A stretch of 59,555 nucleotides of DNA from an uncultured Bacteroidota bacterium (GTDB lineage: Bacteria; Bacteroidota; Bacteroidia; AKYH767-A; 2013-40CM-41-45), in the NCBI GenBank assembly GCA_937871435.1, contig CALMQM010000092.1, positions 1 through 59,555 of the forward strand, given 5' to 3'. Each line of letters begins with the position of its first letter. Within the stretch, counting starts at the first letter, position 1. The position numbers were made by a program, and so were the translations under genes. Under the pieces are notes generated by a model that saw only the letters and a program-made list of their open reading frames with translations, was not told the DNA's origin and did not search any database. Below, in pieces: positions 27,735 through 37,354 of the stretch.

Positions 27735-28382
27735 TCATTGCATCTCCCCGCTCAGCACAATATGTTTCCCATGTTGAGGATGTGATGCAGTCTGAATCAT
27801 CGCTTGTGCAACTTTTTCAATTCGTATTCCTTTGTAATTCTTCAATGGTCCAACAAATAAAAAATCAAGTGCCTTGAACACGACAATTCCAATTTTTTCT
27901 CCCGTTCTTTTTTCCATCCGGTTTCCGATAAGGAGAGATGGACGAAAAAAGTTGATGGATGAAATTTTTAATTCTGATATATCTCTTTCCACTTCCCCTT
28001 TCACCTGATTGTAAAATATAGAAGAATGAGGATCAGCACCCATGGCAGTAATGCAACAAAAAGTTTTAACTCCGTGTACAGCTGAGAGTCGGGCTATGAC
28101 TAATGGATATTCATAATCTACTTTTCTGAAAGCCTGTTTCGTCCCTGCTTTTTTTATAGTAGTTCCTAAACAACAAAATACGGTATCAATTCCTCTAAAC
28201 CATTCTTGAGCGGAATCTAATTGATCGAAATCCACAACCACCTGATGCACGACAGGATGTTTGAAATCAAGGGGTCGGCGTACAAATACAATAATTTTTT
28301 CCAATTCCTTTACCTGCAACAATTGCCGGAGAAGAGCTGAACCAACTAATCCGGCGGCACCGGCTATCATGACGTTTTTCAT
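27735..28382 (-). CDS. NAD(P)-binding Rossmann-fold oxidoreductase (HTATIP2/atypical SDR-like)
   Basis: About 215 residues from the ATG at 28382; a GTG two codons upstream is less likely. N-terminal dinucleotide-binding motif GAAGLVGSALLRQLL, a FCCLGTTIKKAGTKQAFRKVDYEY segment typical of HTATIP2/TIP30-like and YbjT-like atypical short-chain dehydrogenases, and an FFRPSLLIGNR segment near the C-terminal third. Substrate unknown. It is the probable first gene of a minus-strand unit; the amidase start follows after 70 bp. Confidence 0.87.
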   Translation of the reverse strand: MKNVMIAGAAGLVGSALLRQLLQVKELEKIIVFVRRPLDFKHPVVHQVVVDFDQLDSAQEWFRGIDTVFCCLGTTIKKAGTKQAFRKVDYEYPLVIARLSAVHGVKTFCCITAMGADPHSSIFYNQVKGEVERDISELKISSINFFRPSLLIGNRMEKRTGEKIGIVVFKALDFLFVGPLKNYKGIRIEKVAQAMIQTASHPQHGKHIVLSGEMQ

Positions 28383-28701
28383 GGACACCTAATTTGAGTT
28401 TTTTCGTCTAATTAAATTATCAACAGTTCAAATTCTTGTTAACAATGATCCCTTGAAAATCGAGGAAAATCAGGGTTTTCCGAGATTTTTCTTGATTAGG
28501 AAGGGACTTCAGTGAATATTTTAACATTTCGGCGAAAAATCACCCAATTTTATCCAGAATGTTTTTGATTTTTTACAAATGAAACACAAGCCTGAAAGCC
28601 TTATCCAGTAAGGGCTGCGAGCATCAGGCACAGGGAAATCGCATTGCAATAGCATAAATGTCCCGGGGGATTGAGTCAATCAAAGAGTAAAAAAACTTAA
28701 C
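28383..28701. other. 319-bp intergenic region upstream of the FN3/phosphoesterase gene
   Basis: Divergent spacer. The half nearest the plus-strand gene (about 28590-28695) is less AT-rich than its surroundings and contains small inverted repeats, for example AGCCTTA/TAAGGGCT near 28600 and GATTG/CAATC near 28670. No known riboswitch consensus was recognised and no open frame with protein content was seen. Confidence 0.45.
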
Positions 28702-31569
28702 ATGAGCATTTCCAAATTACCTTCTGCAGGAGGTTTATTTGTCTGGGTATTTATTTTGATCAACGCCTTATTTACTCAGGCACAAACCAACAAAGGTGAA
28801 CGTAACAACACCTCCTTTGAAATTGCATGCACTGCACCAACAGGATTGCATGCAACAAGCATCACCACTTCATCTGCAACGTTACGTTGGACTGCGGCTT
28901 CCGGAGCATTGAATTACAACATTCAGTATCGTCCCATTGGGAATACATCCTGGTTAACTACCCTTACTACTTCTACGAGCAAAAACATTACCGGACTTCA
29001 GAGTGGTACCGACTATGAATTCCGTGTTCAAACAGATTGTAACAATGGATTAGGAATATATTCTTCCGCTGTTACATTCAGCACACTGAACCCATGTAGT
29101 AAGCCTGTCGGAATGAGTTCATCGCAAATCACTGAGTCATCAGCAAGAATCAGCTGGACAGCTATTACCGGAATTATGTATTTCAATATTCGTTACAGAG
29201 TTACAGGTACATCCGCATGGACAACTGATTCATCAATCACAAATGCAAAAGTCCTGACAGGACTCAATGCAAATTCTGTTTATGAATATCAGATTCAAAC
29301 CCGTTGTAGTGCTGGTTTGCTAAGTAGTTTTACAACATCAGCCAATTTTACCACATTGGCTTCCTCCTGTACAGTTCCAAATGTGAATCTCTTTACATCC
29401 AATAATATCACCGCTACAACATGTACTATTGGTTGGAACGCAGTGTCCGGAGCAGTCAGTTATACTGTTCAATATCGGGTGAGAAACAGCGGCTCTTCCT
29501 GGACTACCAGTGTTGTGGGTACTAATTCCGACAATATATCTTCACTTTCTCCTTCAACCTTGTATGAATTTCAGGTCCGGACAAATTGTACTTCTTCTTC
29601 CAGTGCTTACTCGTCATCAGGCATATTTACAACATTGAGCAATCCATGCAACGCGCCTGATGTGAATCTGTTTTCTTCTACCGGCATAACAGGGAATTCA
29701 TGCACAGTTGGATGGGGATCAATTTCGAATGCCTTGAGTTATTCTGTTCAATACAGAGTGCGCAACTCAGGAAACTCATGGACAACTGTTTCAGCTACAT
29801 CCAATTCAAAAACATTGACAGGACTGAATGCTTCCACACTATATGAATTCCAGGTTCAAACTGTTTGTGCAGGTGGTTCAAGTGTTTATTCTTCACCTGG
29901 CATTTTTACAACAACAACGGCTGTTTCCTGTGGAACTCCATCCGGATTAAATGTTTCAAACCTCAGCACCAACGGCGCTACGCTCAACTGGAGCGCTGTT
30001 TCCGGAGCTACTTCCTATTCCGTACAATATCGATGGACGGGTATCACCGCTTGGACCACATATACCGCGAGTGGAACTTCACAAGTGCTTTCCGGTCTGA
30101 CCAGTAACACTTCCTATGAATTCCAGGTTCAATCAATTTGCAGTGGCGGAAGCAGTACTTATTCTTCGCCACTTTTATTCACTACTTCCTCGGGCTCAAG
30201 CTGTGGTACACCTTCCGGTCTGAATGTTTCTTCATTAACTCCAACTACCGCATCCTTGAACTGGAATGCAGTTAGCGGAGCAGTAAGTTATACAGTTCAA
30301 TACCGATGGACAGGGATCACTACATGGACCACCCTGACGACATCAGGAACATCTCAATCCATTTCAGGATTAAGTGCGGCTAACACTTATGAGTTTCAGG
30401 TTCAATCCACCTGTAGTGCAGCTACAAGTAGTTATTCAACATCTCTCGCTTTCACAACACCAACTACCAGCGGTGCATCATTGCCGGTTCCGGATCACAT
30501 TGTGATTTGTATCATGGAAAATCATGCTTACCAGAATGTGATCGGAAATACTTCCGCTCCTTATATTAATGCATTGGCAAACGATGTAATGAGTGCTAAC
30601 TTCACCCAATCTTATGGATTAGTTCACCCAAGCCAGCCGAATTATATCATGCTGTTTTCAGGAGCTAATCAGGGCGTTACGAACAATGTGATGCCAACTT
30701 CACACTTTACCACAATGAATCTTGCACGAGCACTGCAAAATGCAGGAAGAACGTTTACAACTTATTCAGAAGGTTTACCAAGTGTCGGTTACGATGGTGA
30801 AGCCAGTGGAGAATATGTTCGCAGGCACAATCCTGTTGCCAACTGGATGGGAACAGGGACAAATCAGGTAAGTACAACTACAAACCAACCCTTCTCTGCA
30901 TTTCCAACAAATTATGCAAATCTGCCGACGGTAAGTTTTGTTGTTCCAAACCTCACAAATGGAATGCACGATGGTTCCGGAAATACCGCGATTGCAGCAG
31001 GCGACAATTGGTATAATACCTATATGGCGCCTTATGTGCAGTGGGCAAGAACACACAACAGTTTATTCATCCTCACATTCGATGAAGATGATAACCTTCA
31101 CAACAATCAGATACCGACAATTTTTTCAGGTCAAATGGTTGTGCAGGGACAGTATGCAACAAGTATGAACCATTATAATCTCCTGCGAACCATCGAAGAC
31201 ATGTACGGGCTTACACATTCAGGCGCAGCTGCAACATCCACTCCGATTCATGGATGCTGGAATAACGGATTCAGAACCATCATGCCACAAAGTAATGAAG
31301 ATGCGGTATCATTTCAGATTTATCCCAATCCGGTGAAAGGAAATGCTTCTGTGATGATTGACCTCGAAGAAAGTGCGAATGTGGAGATAAAAATTATGAG
31401 CCTCACCGGAAGTTTGATTTATTCAGATGATCTGGGATCACAACCTCAAGGCAAACTTGAAATCAATCTGCCACTCTCATCTGTAAATCTTCGAAACGGA
31501 ATGTACTTCCTGGAAATGAATGTGAATGGCCAACGATTTACACGGAGATTTGTAAAGGCTGAAGATTGA
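28702..31569 (+). CDS. Exported phosphoesterase with six FN3 domains and T9SS sorting domain
   Basis: A 955-residue protein. Signal peptide about 1-27 (ending FTQAQ). Six fibronectin type III domains of about 90 residues fill about 43-590. Each begins with a Cys-x-x-Pro motif and ends with a second Cys after the YEFQVQ strand. From about 594 (VPDHIVICIMENHAYQN) lies a phosphoesterase-family domain (PF04185 type: acid phosphatase/phospholipase C-like) with metal-ligand candidates in IMENH, HPSQPNY and TFDEDD (near 794) and an N-x-H segment near MNHYN. A T9SS C-terminal domain (about 870-955; IYPNPVKGN) ends the protein. The likely role is surface-anchored or secreted release of phosphate from organic esters; FN3 domains act as spacers or binding modules. 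Confidence 0.92.
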   Translation: MSISKLPSAGGLFVWVFILINALFTQAQTNKGERNNTSFEIACTAPTGLHATSITTSSATLRWTAASGALNYNIQYRPIGNTSWLTTLTTSTSKNITGLQSGTDYEFRVQTDCNNGLGIYSSAVTFSTLNPCSKPVGMSSSQITESSARISWTAITGIMYFNIRYRVTGTSAWTTDSSITNAKVLTGLNANSVYEYQIQTRCSAGLLSSFTTSANFTTLASSCTVPNVNLFTSNNITATTCTIGWNAVSGAVSYTVQYRVRNSGSSWTTSVVGTNSDNISSLSPSTLYEFQVRTNCTSSSSAYSSSGIFTTLSNPCNAPDVNLFSSTGITGNSCTVGWGSISNALSYSVQYRVRNSGNSWTTVSATSNSKTLTGLNASTLYEFQVQTVCAGGSSVYSSPGIFTTTTAVSCGTPSGLNVSNLSTNGATLNWSAVSGATSYSVQYRWTGITAWTTYTASGTSQVLSGLTSNTSYEFQVQSICSGGSSTYSSPLLFTTSSGSSCGTPSGLNVSSLTPTTASLNWNAVSGAVSYTVQYRWTGITTWTTLTTSGTSQSISGLSAANTYEFQVQSTCSAATSSYSTSLAFTTPTTSGASLPVPDHIVICIMENHAYQNVIGNTSAPYINALANDVMSANFTQSYGLVHPSQPNYIMLFSGANQGVTNNVMPTSHFTTMNLARALQNAGRTFTTYSEGLPSVGYDGEASGEYVRRHNPVANWMGTGTNQVSTTTNQPFSAFPTNYANLPTVSFVVPNLTNGMHDGSGNTAIAAGDNWYNTYMAPYVQWARTHNSLFILTFDEDDNLHNNQIPTIFSGQMVVQGQYATSMNHYNLLRTIEDMYGLTHSGAAATSTPIHGCWNNGFRTIMPQSNEDAVSFQIYPNPVKGNASVMIDLEESANVEIKIMSLTGSLIYSDDLGSQPQGKLEINLPLSSVNLRNGMYFLEMNVNGQRFTRRFVKAED

Positions 31570-31586
31570 CAGATAAATCTCTTAAA

Positions 31587-31630
31587 TAAAAAAGCGGATG
31601 TAGAATTGTATCTTCATCCGCTTTTTTTTT
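31587..31630. terminator. Bidirectional rho-independent terminator
   Basis: Stem AAAAAAGCGGATG / CATCCGCTTTTTT with a 14-base loop and A and T runs on both sides, between the convergent FN3/phosphoesterase gene and lon. Confidence 0.92.
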
Positions 31631-31642
31631 AAATGAGAATTG

Positions 31643-34132
31643 TTACAACAAATCTCTCTTTTCCTTTTCAGAAGTGAATTTCACATCGATCGGATTCCTG
31701 ACTTTTTCTTTCAACAAAGCAAGTTGTATCACTTCGATCATTTCTTTCACATAATGAAACCGTAAATCCTTGATGTAATCCTTGCGTATCTCTTCAATGT
31801 CTTTTTTATTATCAATTGAGAGAATCACATCCTTTATTCCGGCGCGCTTCGCAGCGAGAATTTTTTCCTTGATACCTCCCACCGGTAACACTTTTCCACG
31901 AAGAGTAATTTCACCGGTCATCGCCATCTGGCCTTTTACTTTGCGTTGAGTAAATGCAGATGCAAGAGCAGTAAGCATCGTAACTCCGGCTGAAGGTCCA
32001 TCTTTAGGCGTAGCTCCTTCCGGAACATGGATGTGTACATCCCATTGATCAAACACCCTCGGATCCATATTCAAATGATCCGCATGTGCCTTCAGATAAG
32101 CCATAGCTATCGTCGCGGATTCTTTCATTACCTCACCGAGGTTTCCTGTGATGGTAAGTCTTCCTTTTCCCTTGCTGAGGCTTACTTCCACAAATAGAAT
32201 ATCTCCTCCGACAGAAGTCCAGGCGAGACCTGTTACAACACCCGCAACATCATTTCCCTGATATTTATCCTGCTGGAAGATTGGTGCGCCGAGTATACGT
32301 GTTATATCTTCTTCCGCAATAACCGGATTGTATTGCTCTTCCATTGCCACTGACTTGGCTTGTCCACGAATAATTCCTGCAATCTTTTTTTCAAGACCCC
32401 TTACTCCGGATTCGCGTGTATAACGTTCAATAATGTACTCAATCATTTTAGGAGCAAGTTTTACATGCTCCTTCTTCAAACCATGCGCTTCCAGTTGTTT
32501 CGGTACAAGATGCTTGATAGCAATCTGTACTTTTTCCTCCAGTGTATAACCATTGATTTCTATAATCTCAAGTCTGTCAAGCAAAGCCGGTTGAACGCGA
32601 CTCAAAGAATTTGCCGTTGCAATGAACAAAACATTCGACAAATCGAAATCTGTCTCCACATAGTTATCATAGAATGTGTTGTTTTGTTCCGGATCGAGTA
32701 CTTCGAGTAGTGCTGACGATGGATCGCCATGAAAATCATTGCCAAGTTTATCAATTTCATCCAAAACAAAAACTGGATTAGATGATTTTGCCTTTTTGAT
32801 ATTCTGAATAATCCTTCCCGGCATTGCTCCTATATAAGTCTTTCGATGTCCGCGGATTTCAGCCTCATCTCTCAATCCACCGAGAGACATCCGGACGTAC
32901 TTTCTTCCCAACGCTTTTGCAATCGACTTTCCAAGTGAGGTTTTTCCTACACCGGGAGGACCGTACAAACACATGATGGGAGATTTCATATCACGCTTCA
33001 ATTTCAATACCGCCAGGTATTCAAGAATGCGAGCCTTCACTTTTTCCAATCCATAATGATCTTTGTCCAGAATTTTCTGTGCGTGTTTCAGATCAAAATT
33101 GTCATTGGTATATTCATTCCATGGAAGATCCAGCAATAATTCCAGGTAATTAATTAAAACAGAATATTCCGCAGCAGCCGGATTCATTCTGGATAGACGA
33201 TCGCATTCCTTGGTGAAAACTTCCTCAACTTCCTTGCTCCATTTTTTCTGACGACCGCGTTCACGCAGCTCAGACACTTCTCTGTCGGGCGAATTTCCTC
33301 CGAGTTCTTCCTGGATAGTACGCAGTTGCTGATTCAAAAAATACTCCCGCTGTTGTTTGTCGATATCAACACGTACTTTACTTTGAATCTGGTTTTTCAA
33401 TTCCAGCATCTGCAATTCCTTGCTGAGATGTTCGAGTACTCGAGTCGCGCGTTCTTTGTGATCAGCAATTTCAAGTAACTCCTGCTTTTTGCCTACGTCC
33501 AGATTGGAGTTGGAAGAAATGAAATTGATCAGGAACGTATGACTTTCGATATTTCGTATGGCAAATGCCGCGTCAGAAGGAATGTTCGGACTCTGCTGAA
33601 TAATTTGCAGTGCAAGATCTTTTAGCGAAGCCACCACAGCCATAAATTCCTTATCGGCAGGATTGGCTTTGGATTCCGGAAAAGGGTTTACTGTGCATCG
33701 TATATAAGGTTCCGATTGTACGCATTTATCCAGTTTAAATCTTCTCTTACCCTGAATGATAATCGTAGTGTTTCCATCAGGCATCCGAAGCATTTTCAAA
33801 ACATGCGCGACAGTTCCTACGGAATTGAGATCTTCAAATTTAGGATCCTCAATTCCTACATCTCGCTGTGCAACAACGCCGATTATTTTCTCGCCTTTGT
33901 ATGCGTCTTTAATCAGATTGATGGATTTGTCTCTTCCAACTGTAATCGGAATCACTACTCCCGGAAAAAGTACCGTATTTCTCAAAGGCAGGATGGAAAG
34001 AACTTCCGGGATATCCTGCTGGTTCATCTGATCCTCGTCCTCTTGGGAAAGCAAGGGGATAAATTCCGTCTCGTCATCGACGATATTTGAGAGATCAAGA
34101 GGATTCAACATGTTAGGGTCGTTAATTGTCAT
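31643..34132 (-). CDS. lon: ATP-dependent protease La (Lon)
   Basis: An 829-residue cytoplasmic AAA+ protease. The N-terminal LAN substrate domain begins at [18 protein letters not shown] (about 45). A central coiled coil follows. The AAA+ module has Walker [11 protein letters not shown] (about 391) and Walker [11 protein letters not shown]. The C-terminal Ser-Lys protease domain has catalytic Ser in DGPSAGVTM (about 710) and Lys in [14 protein letters not shown]. The length is normal for LonA with a slightly extended acidic N-terminus. It degrades misfolded and regulatory proteins. Monocistronic; the 283-bp upstream gap is shared with the divergent aminotransferase. Confidence 0.98.
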   Translation of the reverse strand: MTINDPNMLNPLDLSNIVDDETEFIPLLSQEDEDQMNQQDIPEVLSILPLRNTVLFPGVVIPITVGRDKSINLIKDAYKGEKIIGVVAQRDVGIEDPKFEDLNSVGTVAHVLKMLRMPDGNTTIIIQGKRRFKLDKCVQSEPYIRCTVNPFPESKANPADKEFMAVVASLKDLALQIIQQSPNIPSDAAFAIRNIESHTFLINFISSNSNLDVGKKQELLEIADHKERATRVLEHLSKELQMLELKNQIQSKVRVDIDKQQREYFLNQQLRTIQEELGGNSPDREVSELRERGRQKKWSKEVEEVFTKECDRLSRMNPAAAEYSVLINYLELLLDLPWNEYTNDNFDLKHAQKILDKDHYGLEKVKARILEYLAVLKLKRDMKSPIMCLYGPPGVGKTSLGKSIAKALGRKYVRMSLGGLRDEAEIRGHRKTYIGAMPGRIIQNIKKAKSSNPVFVLDEIDKLGNDFHGDPSSALLEVLDPEQNNTFYDNYVETDFDLSNVLFIATANSLSRVQPALLDRLEIIEINGYTLEEKVQIAIKHLVPKQLEAHGLKKEHVKLAPKMIEYIIERYTRESGVRGLEKKIAGIIRGQAKSVAMEEQYNPVIAEEDITRILGAPIFQQDKYQGNDVAGVVTGLAWTSVGGDILFVEVSLSKGKGRLTITGNLGEVMKESATIAMAYLKAHADHLNMDPRVFDQWDVHIHVPEGATPKDGPSAGVTMLTALASAFTQRKVKGQMAMTGEITLRGKVLPVGGIKEKILAAKRAGIKDVILSIDNKKDIEEIRKDYIKDLRFHYVKEMIEVIQLALLKEKVRNPIDVKFTSEKEKRDLL

Positions 34133-34373
34133 GAATTAATGAATTAAAAACGTCAGGATGTCAGCAAAAATGACTTCTCACGTGCGCGGCCTGCCAGTCG
34201 AATTCCGTGCCATCCGGGATTTGTGCCAATTTCAGGAAAGAATTCCAAATAAACTGACGTATTTGAATAAAAACGGTTCATTTGACAGAAAATTCAAGGC
34301 TTTTTCTGATTTTTTCATTCTGTAAAATTCAATGAATGATATACATCAAGAACTGAAACCCTGTGCTCTTTCA

Positions 34374-34405
34374 TTGGGTATTAAGCATTAATCTTAGTAG
34401 GTTTG
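34374..34405 (+). promoter_or_regulatory. Consensus promoter abutting the aminotransferase start codon
   Basis: TTG at 34374-34376, a 21-base spacer and a perfect TAnnTTTG element (TAGGTTTG) at 34398-34405. The ATG at 34416 lies only ten bases beyond, leaving a very short or absent leader. Confidence 0.65.
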
Positions 34406-34415
34406 CACCCTTATT

Positions 34416-35615
34416 ATGGAACAAAAAACCTTGTCCCACCGAGTGACATCACTGGCTGAAAGTCAGACCATTGGAATGTCAAAACTGAGCCGGGAACTTT
34501 CTGCGAAAGGAATTGATATAGTAAACCTTAGTCTTGGTGAACCGGATTTTGTGACACCACTCCACATTCGGGAAGCGGCTAAAAAAGCAATCGATGACGG
34601 CTACACCTTCTATCCGCCGATTTCAGGGTATGCGGAATTGAGAAAAGCTATCTCTGCCAAATTCAAAAGAGAAAACAATCTTGACTATGCCGCTGATCAG
34701 GTGGTTGTATCTACGGGAGCAAAACAATCAATTGCCAACGTAGTACTCAGTCTTGTTGATCCCGGAGATGAAGTGATTATCCCCCTGCCTTACTGGGTAA
34801 GTTACATTGAAATTGTTAAAGTAGCGGAAGGAATTACTGTTCCGATACCTACAACGATTGATGCTGATTTTAAAATTACTCCTGCGCAACTGGAAGCAGC
34901 AATCACTCCCAAAACAAAACTTTTTATTTTCTCCTCACCTTGTAATCCCACCGGCTCTGTTTACAGTAAGGAAGAATTGAAAGCTTTGGCTGATGTATTC
35001 GCCAAACATCCTCAGATTTTCATTTTATCAGATGAAATTTATGAGCACATCAATTTTCTCGACTCTCATCAGAGTATTGCTCAGTTTGATTTCATAAAAG
35101 ATCGCGTCGTAATCGTGAATGGTGTATCCAAAGGATATGCTATGACCGGATGGAGGATCGGTTATATCGGAGCACCTAAATACATTGCTGATGCCTGTGA
35201 TAAAATGCAGGGACAGTTTACTTCCGCTGCCTCTTCCATCGCTCAGAAAGCCGCAGAAGCAGCACTTACGATGGACAATCGCCCGACTTTGGAAATGAAA
35301 GAAGCATTTCTAAGGAGAAGAAATCTTGTACTTGGATTGATGAAAGATATTCCAGGGATAATTTTGAATGAGCCCAAAGGTGCATTCTATATTTTTCCGG
35401 ATGTAAGTTCATATTTTGGAAAAAAAGATGGTGATACTATAATCAAAAATGCATCTGATTTGTGTATGTATCTTTTGCATAGAGGCCATGTCAGTCTGGT
35501 TACAGGCGAAGCTTTTGGCGAACCGAAGTGTGTTCGATTTTCCTATGCTGCTTCTGATGAAAGATTAGTTGAAGCTGTGAAAAGGATACGACAGGCTTTA
35601 TCACTTTTGAAATAA
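34416..35615 (+). CDS. Class I/II pyridoxal-phosphate aminotransferase (aspartate aminotransferase type)
   Basis: A 399-residue fold-type I aminotransferase. The PLP lysine is Lys239 in NGVSKGYAMTGWRIGY. Other conserved elements are the N-terminal LSLGEPDF, STGAKQSI, the SSPCNPTGSVYS loop, the LSDEIYEHI aspartate and the C-terminal arginine in CVRFSYAAS. This pattern fits the AspC/AspB subgroup that moves the amino group between aspartate and 2-oxoglutarate, though aromatic or prephenate substrates cannot be ruled out. It is the first gene of a plus-strand run; the next gene starts 4 bp after its stop. Confidence 0.93.
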   Translation: MEQKTLSHRVTSLAESQTIGMSKLSRELSAKGIDIVNLSLGEPDFVTPLHIREAAKKAIDDGYTFYPPISGYAELRKAISAKFKRENNLDYAADQVVVSTGAKQSIANVVLSLVDPGDEVIIPLPYWVSYIEIVKVAEGITVPIPTTIDADFKITPAQLEAAITPKTKLFIFSSPCNPTGSVYSKEELKALADVFAKHPQIFILSDEIYEHINFLDSHQSIAQFDFIKDRVVIVNGVSKGYAMTGWRIGYIGAPKYIADACDKMQGQFTSAASSIAQKAAEAALTMDNRPTLEMKEAFLRRRNLVLGLMKDIPGIILNEPKGAFYIFPDVSSYFGKKDGDTIIKNASDLCMYLLHRGHVSLVTGEAFGEPKCVRFSYAASDERLVEAVKRIRQALSLLK

Positions 35616-35619
35616 TCGC

Positions 35620-36621
35620 GTGCGAAAAAAATACAGCATACCTGAACTATTTGCTGCATTCAGCAAACTCAATGTCCTCATTATCGGTGATGTGATGATT
35701 GACGCATATTTATGGGGTAAAGTGGAACGTATTTCTCCTGAAGCTCCTGTCCCTATCGTTTCAATCAGCAAGAAAGAAAATCGAATGGGTGGTGCTGCCA
35801 ATGTTGCGATCAATGTGCAGGCTCTTGGGGGTACACCAATACTTTGTTCGGTGATCGGATCCGATTCAAACGGCAGACTCTTTATCGAACTCCTGCAGCA
35901 GCTTGACATGCCTTCTGAAGGCATCCTTCACAGTAATGATCGGCCCACCACAGTGAAAACACGTGTCATCGGAAACAATCATCAGATGCTGCGTGTTGAT
36001 GAAGAAAGGGATGAAGATATCACCACAGCTGAAAGGAAACTTCTTCTCAACAGGATCGAAAATATTCTTTCAAGAAAAAATATTGATGTCATCATTTTTG
36101 AAGATTATGACAAAGGTGTGATCAATAAATCTTTAATCGATGCAGTCGTAAAAAAAGCACGGCATCTCGGCATCCCTGTGGCTGTTGATCCTAAAAAAAG
36201 AAATTTCAATCATTACAAAAACGTTTCCTTGTTTAAACCAAATCTGAAAGAACTCAGAGAAGGAATGAAACTGGATCTGGAGAAAGGAAAATTACACGAA
36301 GTGCAAGACGCGGTTAAAAAACTCTGTACTGAACATCATATCGATACTGCGCTTGTTACACTGAGCGACCGCGGAGTATTAATCCGAGAAGGTGAATCAG
36401 ACGAATTAATTCCTGCTCATGTCAGAAACATCGCTGATGTATCCGGTGCCGGTGATACGGTTATCAGTGTTGCTGCGATGTGCCTTGCTCTGAATACAAG
36501 TCCTCACCTGCTTGCTTCCCTCGCTAATCTTGCCGGTGGACTGGTGTGTGAAAAGGTAGGCGTAGTACCGATCGAAAAACAACAACTGCTTGAAGAAGCA
36601 AAAAGATTGAAAATCTCCTGA
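35620..36621 (+). CDS. PfkB-family kinase, RfaE1/HldE-N-like (heptose-7-phosphate kinase)
   Basis: A 333-residue ribokinase-fold kinase that starts with GTG at 35620; no ATG lies before the conserved LNVLIIGDVMIDAYLWG start. Conserved features are VERISPEAPVPI, the glycine pair GGAANVAINV and the catalytic base region DVSGAGDTVISV. These match the kinase half of the ADP-heptose pathway used for lipopolysaccharide core. The cytidylyl/adenylyl-transferase half is absent, so this would be a stand-alone RfaE domain I. It is 1 bp from the ubiE/menG start. Confidence 0.9.
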   Translation: MRKKYSIPELFAAFSKLNVLIIGDVMIDAYLWGKVERISPEAPVPIVSISKKENRMGGAANVAINVQALGGTPILCSVIGSDSNGRLFIELLQQLDMPSEGILHSNDRPTTVKTRVIGNNHQMLRVDEERDEDITTAERKLLLNRIENILSRKNIDVIIFEDYDKGVINKSLIDAVVKKARHLGIPVAVDPKKRNFNHYKNVSLFKPNLKELREGMKLDLEKGKLHEVQDAVKKLCTEHHIDTALVTLSDRGVLIREGESDELIPAHVRNIADVSGAGDTVISVAAMCLALNTSPHLLASLANLAGGLVCEKVGVVPIEKQQLLEEAKRLKIS

Positions 36622-36622
36622 T

Positions 36623-37351
36623 ATGTCGGGTCACGTTACTCCATACAAAGATTCATCCCTGAACAAGAAGCAGCAAGTTGCCCGCATGTTCAATAACATC
36701 GCATGGAGATATGATTTCCTGAACCATTTTCTTTCTTTTGGAATAGACCACTACTGGAGAAAACAGGCAATTAACGCTCTTCGTAATTCATCACCCAAAA
36801 TAATTCTTGACGTCGCAACAGGTACAGGTGATTTAGCCATTGAAGCATTAAAGCTGCAACCGGAAAAAATTTTTGGTGTGGATATTTCGAGCGATATGCT
36901 TGAAATCGGCAGAAAAAAACTGATCAATAAAAAATTACAGGGAAAAATTGAGTTATTGGAGGTGGATTCTGAAAAGCTCATTTTTGAAGACAATAAATTC
37001 GATGCAATAACCGTTGGTTTCGGGGTTCGTAATTTTGAACATCTGGAAATCGGATTAAAAGAAATGCTTCGAGTACTGAAACCCGGCGGAAAACTGGTTG
37101 TTCTTGAATTCTCGCAACCTACTTCTACCGTGATGAAAAGTTTGTACAATTTCTACTCTACCAAAGTAACTCCTTGGTTCGGAAAAATTATTTCAAAAGA
37201 TAAAGCCGCTTATACCTATCTGCATGAATCGGTGAGTGCTTTCCCCTATGGAAAAGAGTTCACCGCAATTCTTGAAAAAACCGGGTATAAGAATGCAACA
37301 GCGAGGGCTCTGACATTTGGAATTGTAACTGTTTATACAGCTGAAAAATAA
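36623..37351 (+). CDS. ubiE: Demethylmenaquinone/ubiquinone methyltransferase (UbiE/MenG)
   Basis: A 242-residue SAM-dependent methyltransferase. Signature segments are MFNNIAWRYDFLNHFLSFG at the N-terminus, SAM motif I LDVATGTGDLAIEAL, GVDISSDML, and the late motif LRVLKPGGKLVVLEF. It methylates demethylmenaquinone, the quinone expected in Bacteroidota, so MenG is the likelier role. It is followed 3 bp later by porT, an adjacency often seen in this phylum. Confidence 0.96.
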   Translation: MSGHVTPYKDSSLNKKQQVARMFNNIAWRYDFLNHFLSFGIDHYWRKQAINALRNSSPKIILDVATGTGDLAIEALKLQPEKIFGVDISSDMLEIGRKKLINKKLQGKIELLEVDSEKLIFEDNKFDAITVGFGVRNFEHLEIGLKEMLRVLKPGGKLVVLEFSQPTSTVMKSLYNFYSTKVTPWFGKIISKDKAAYTYLHESVSAFPYGKEFTAILEKTGYKNATARALTFGIVTVYTAEK

Positions 37352-37354
37352 TAA

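Noticed and set aside
28590-28700. Cyclic di-GMP (GEMM) riboswitch suggested by the string GCACAGGG
   Set aside because: The second half of the GEMM core (GGGACGCAAAGCC) is missing and the helices do not match. It is kept only as an unassigned leader.
33716-34090. 124-residue plus-strand frame opposite the start of lon
   Set aside because: Antisense shadow of the conserved Lon N-terminal domain; no domain or start signal.
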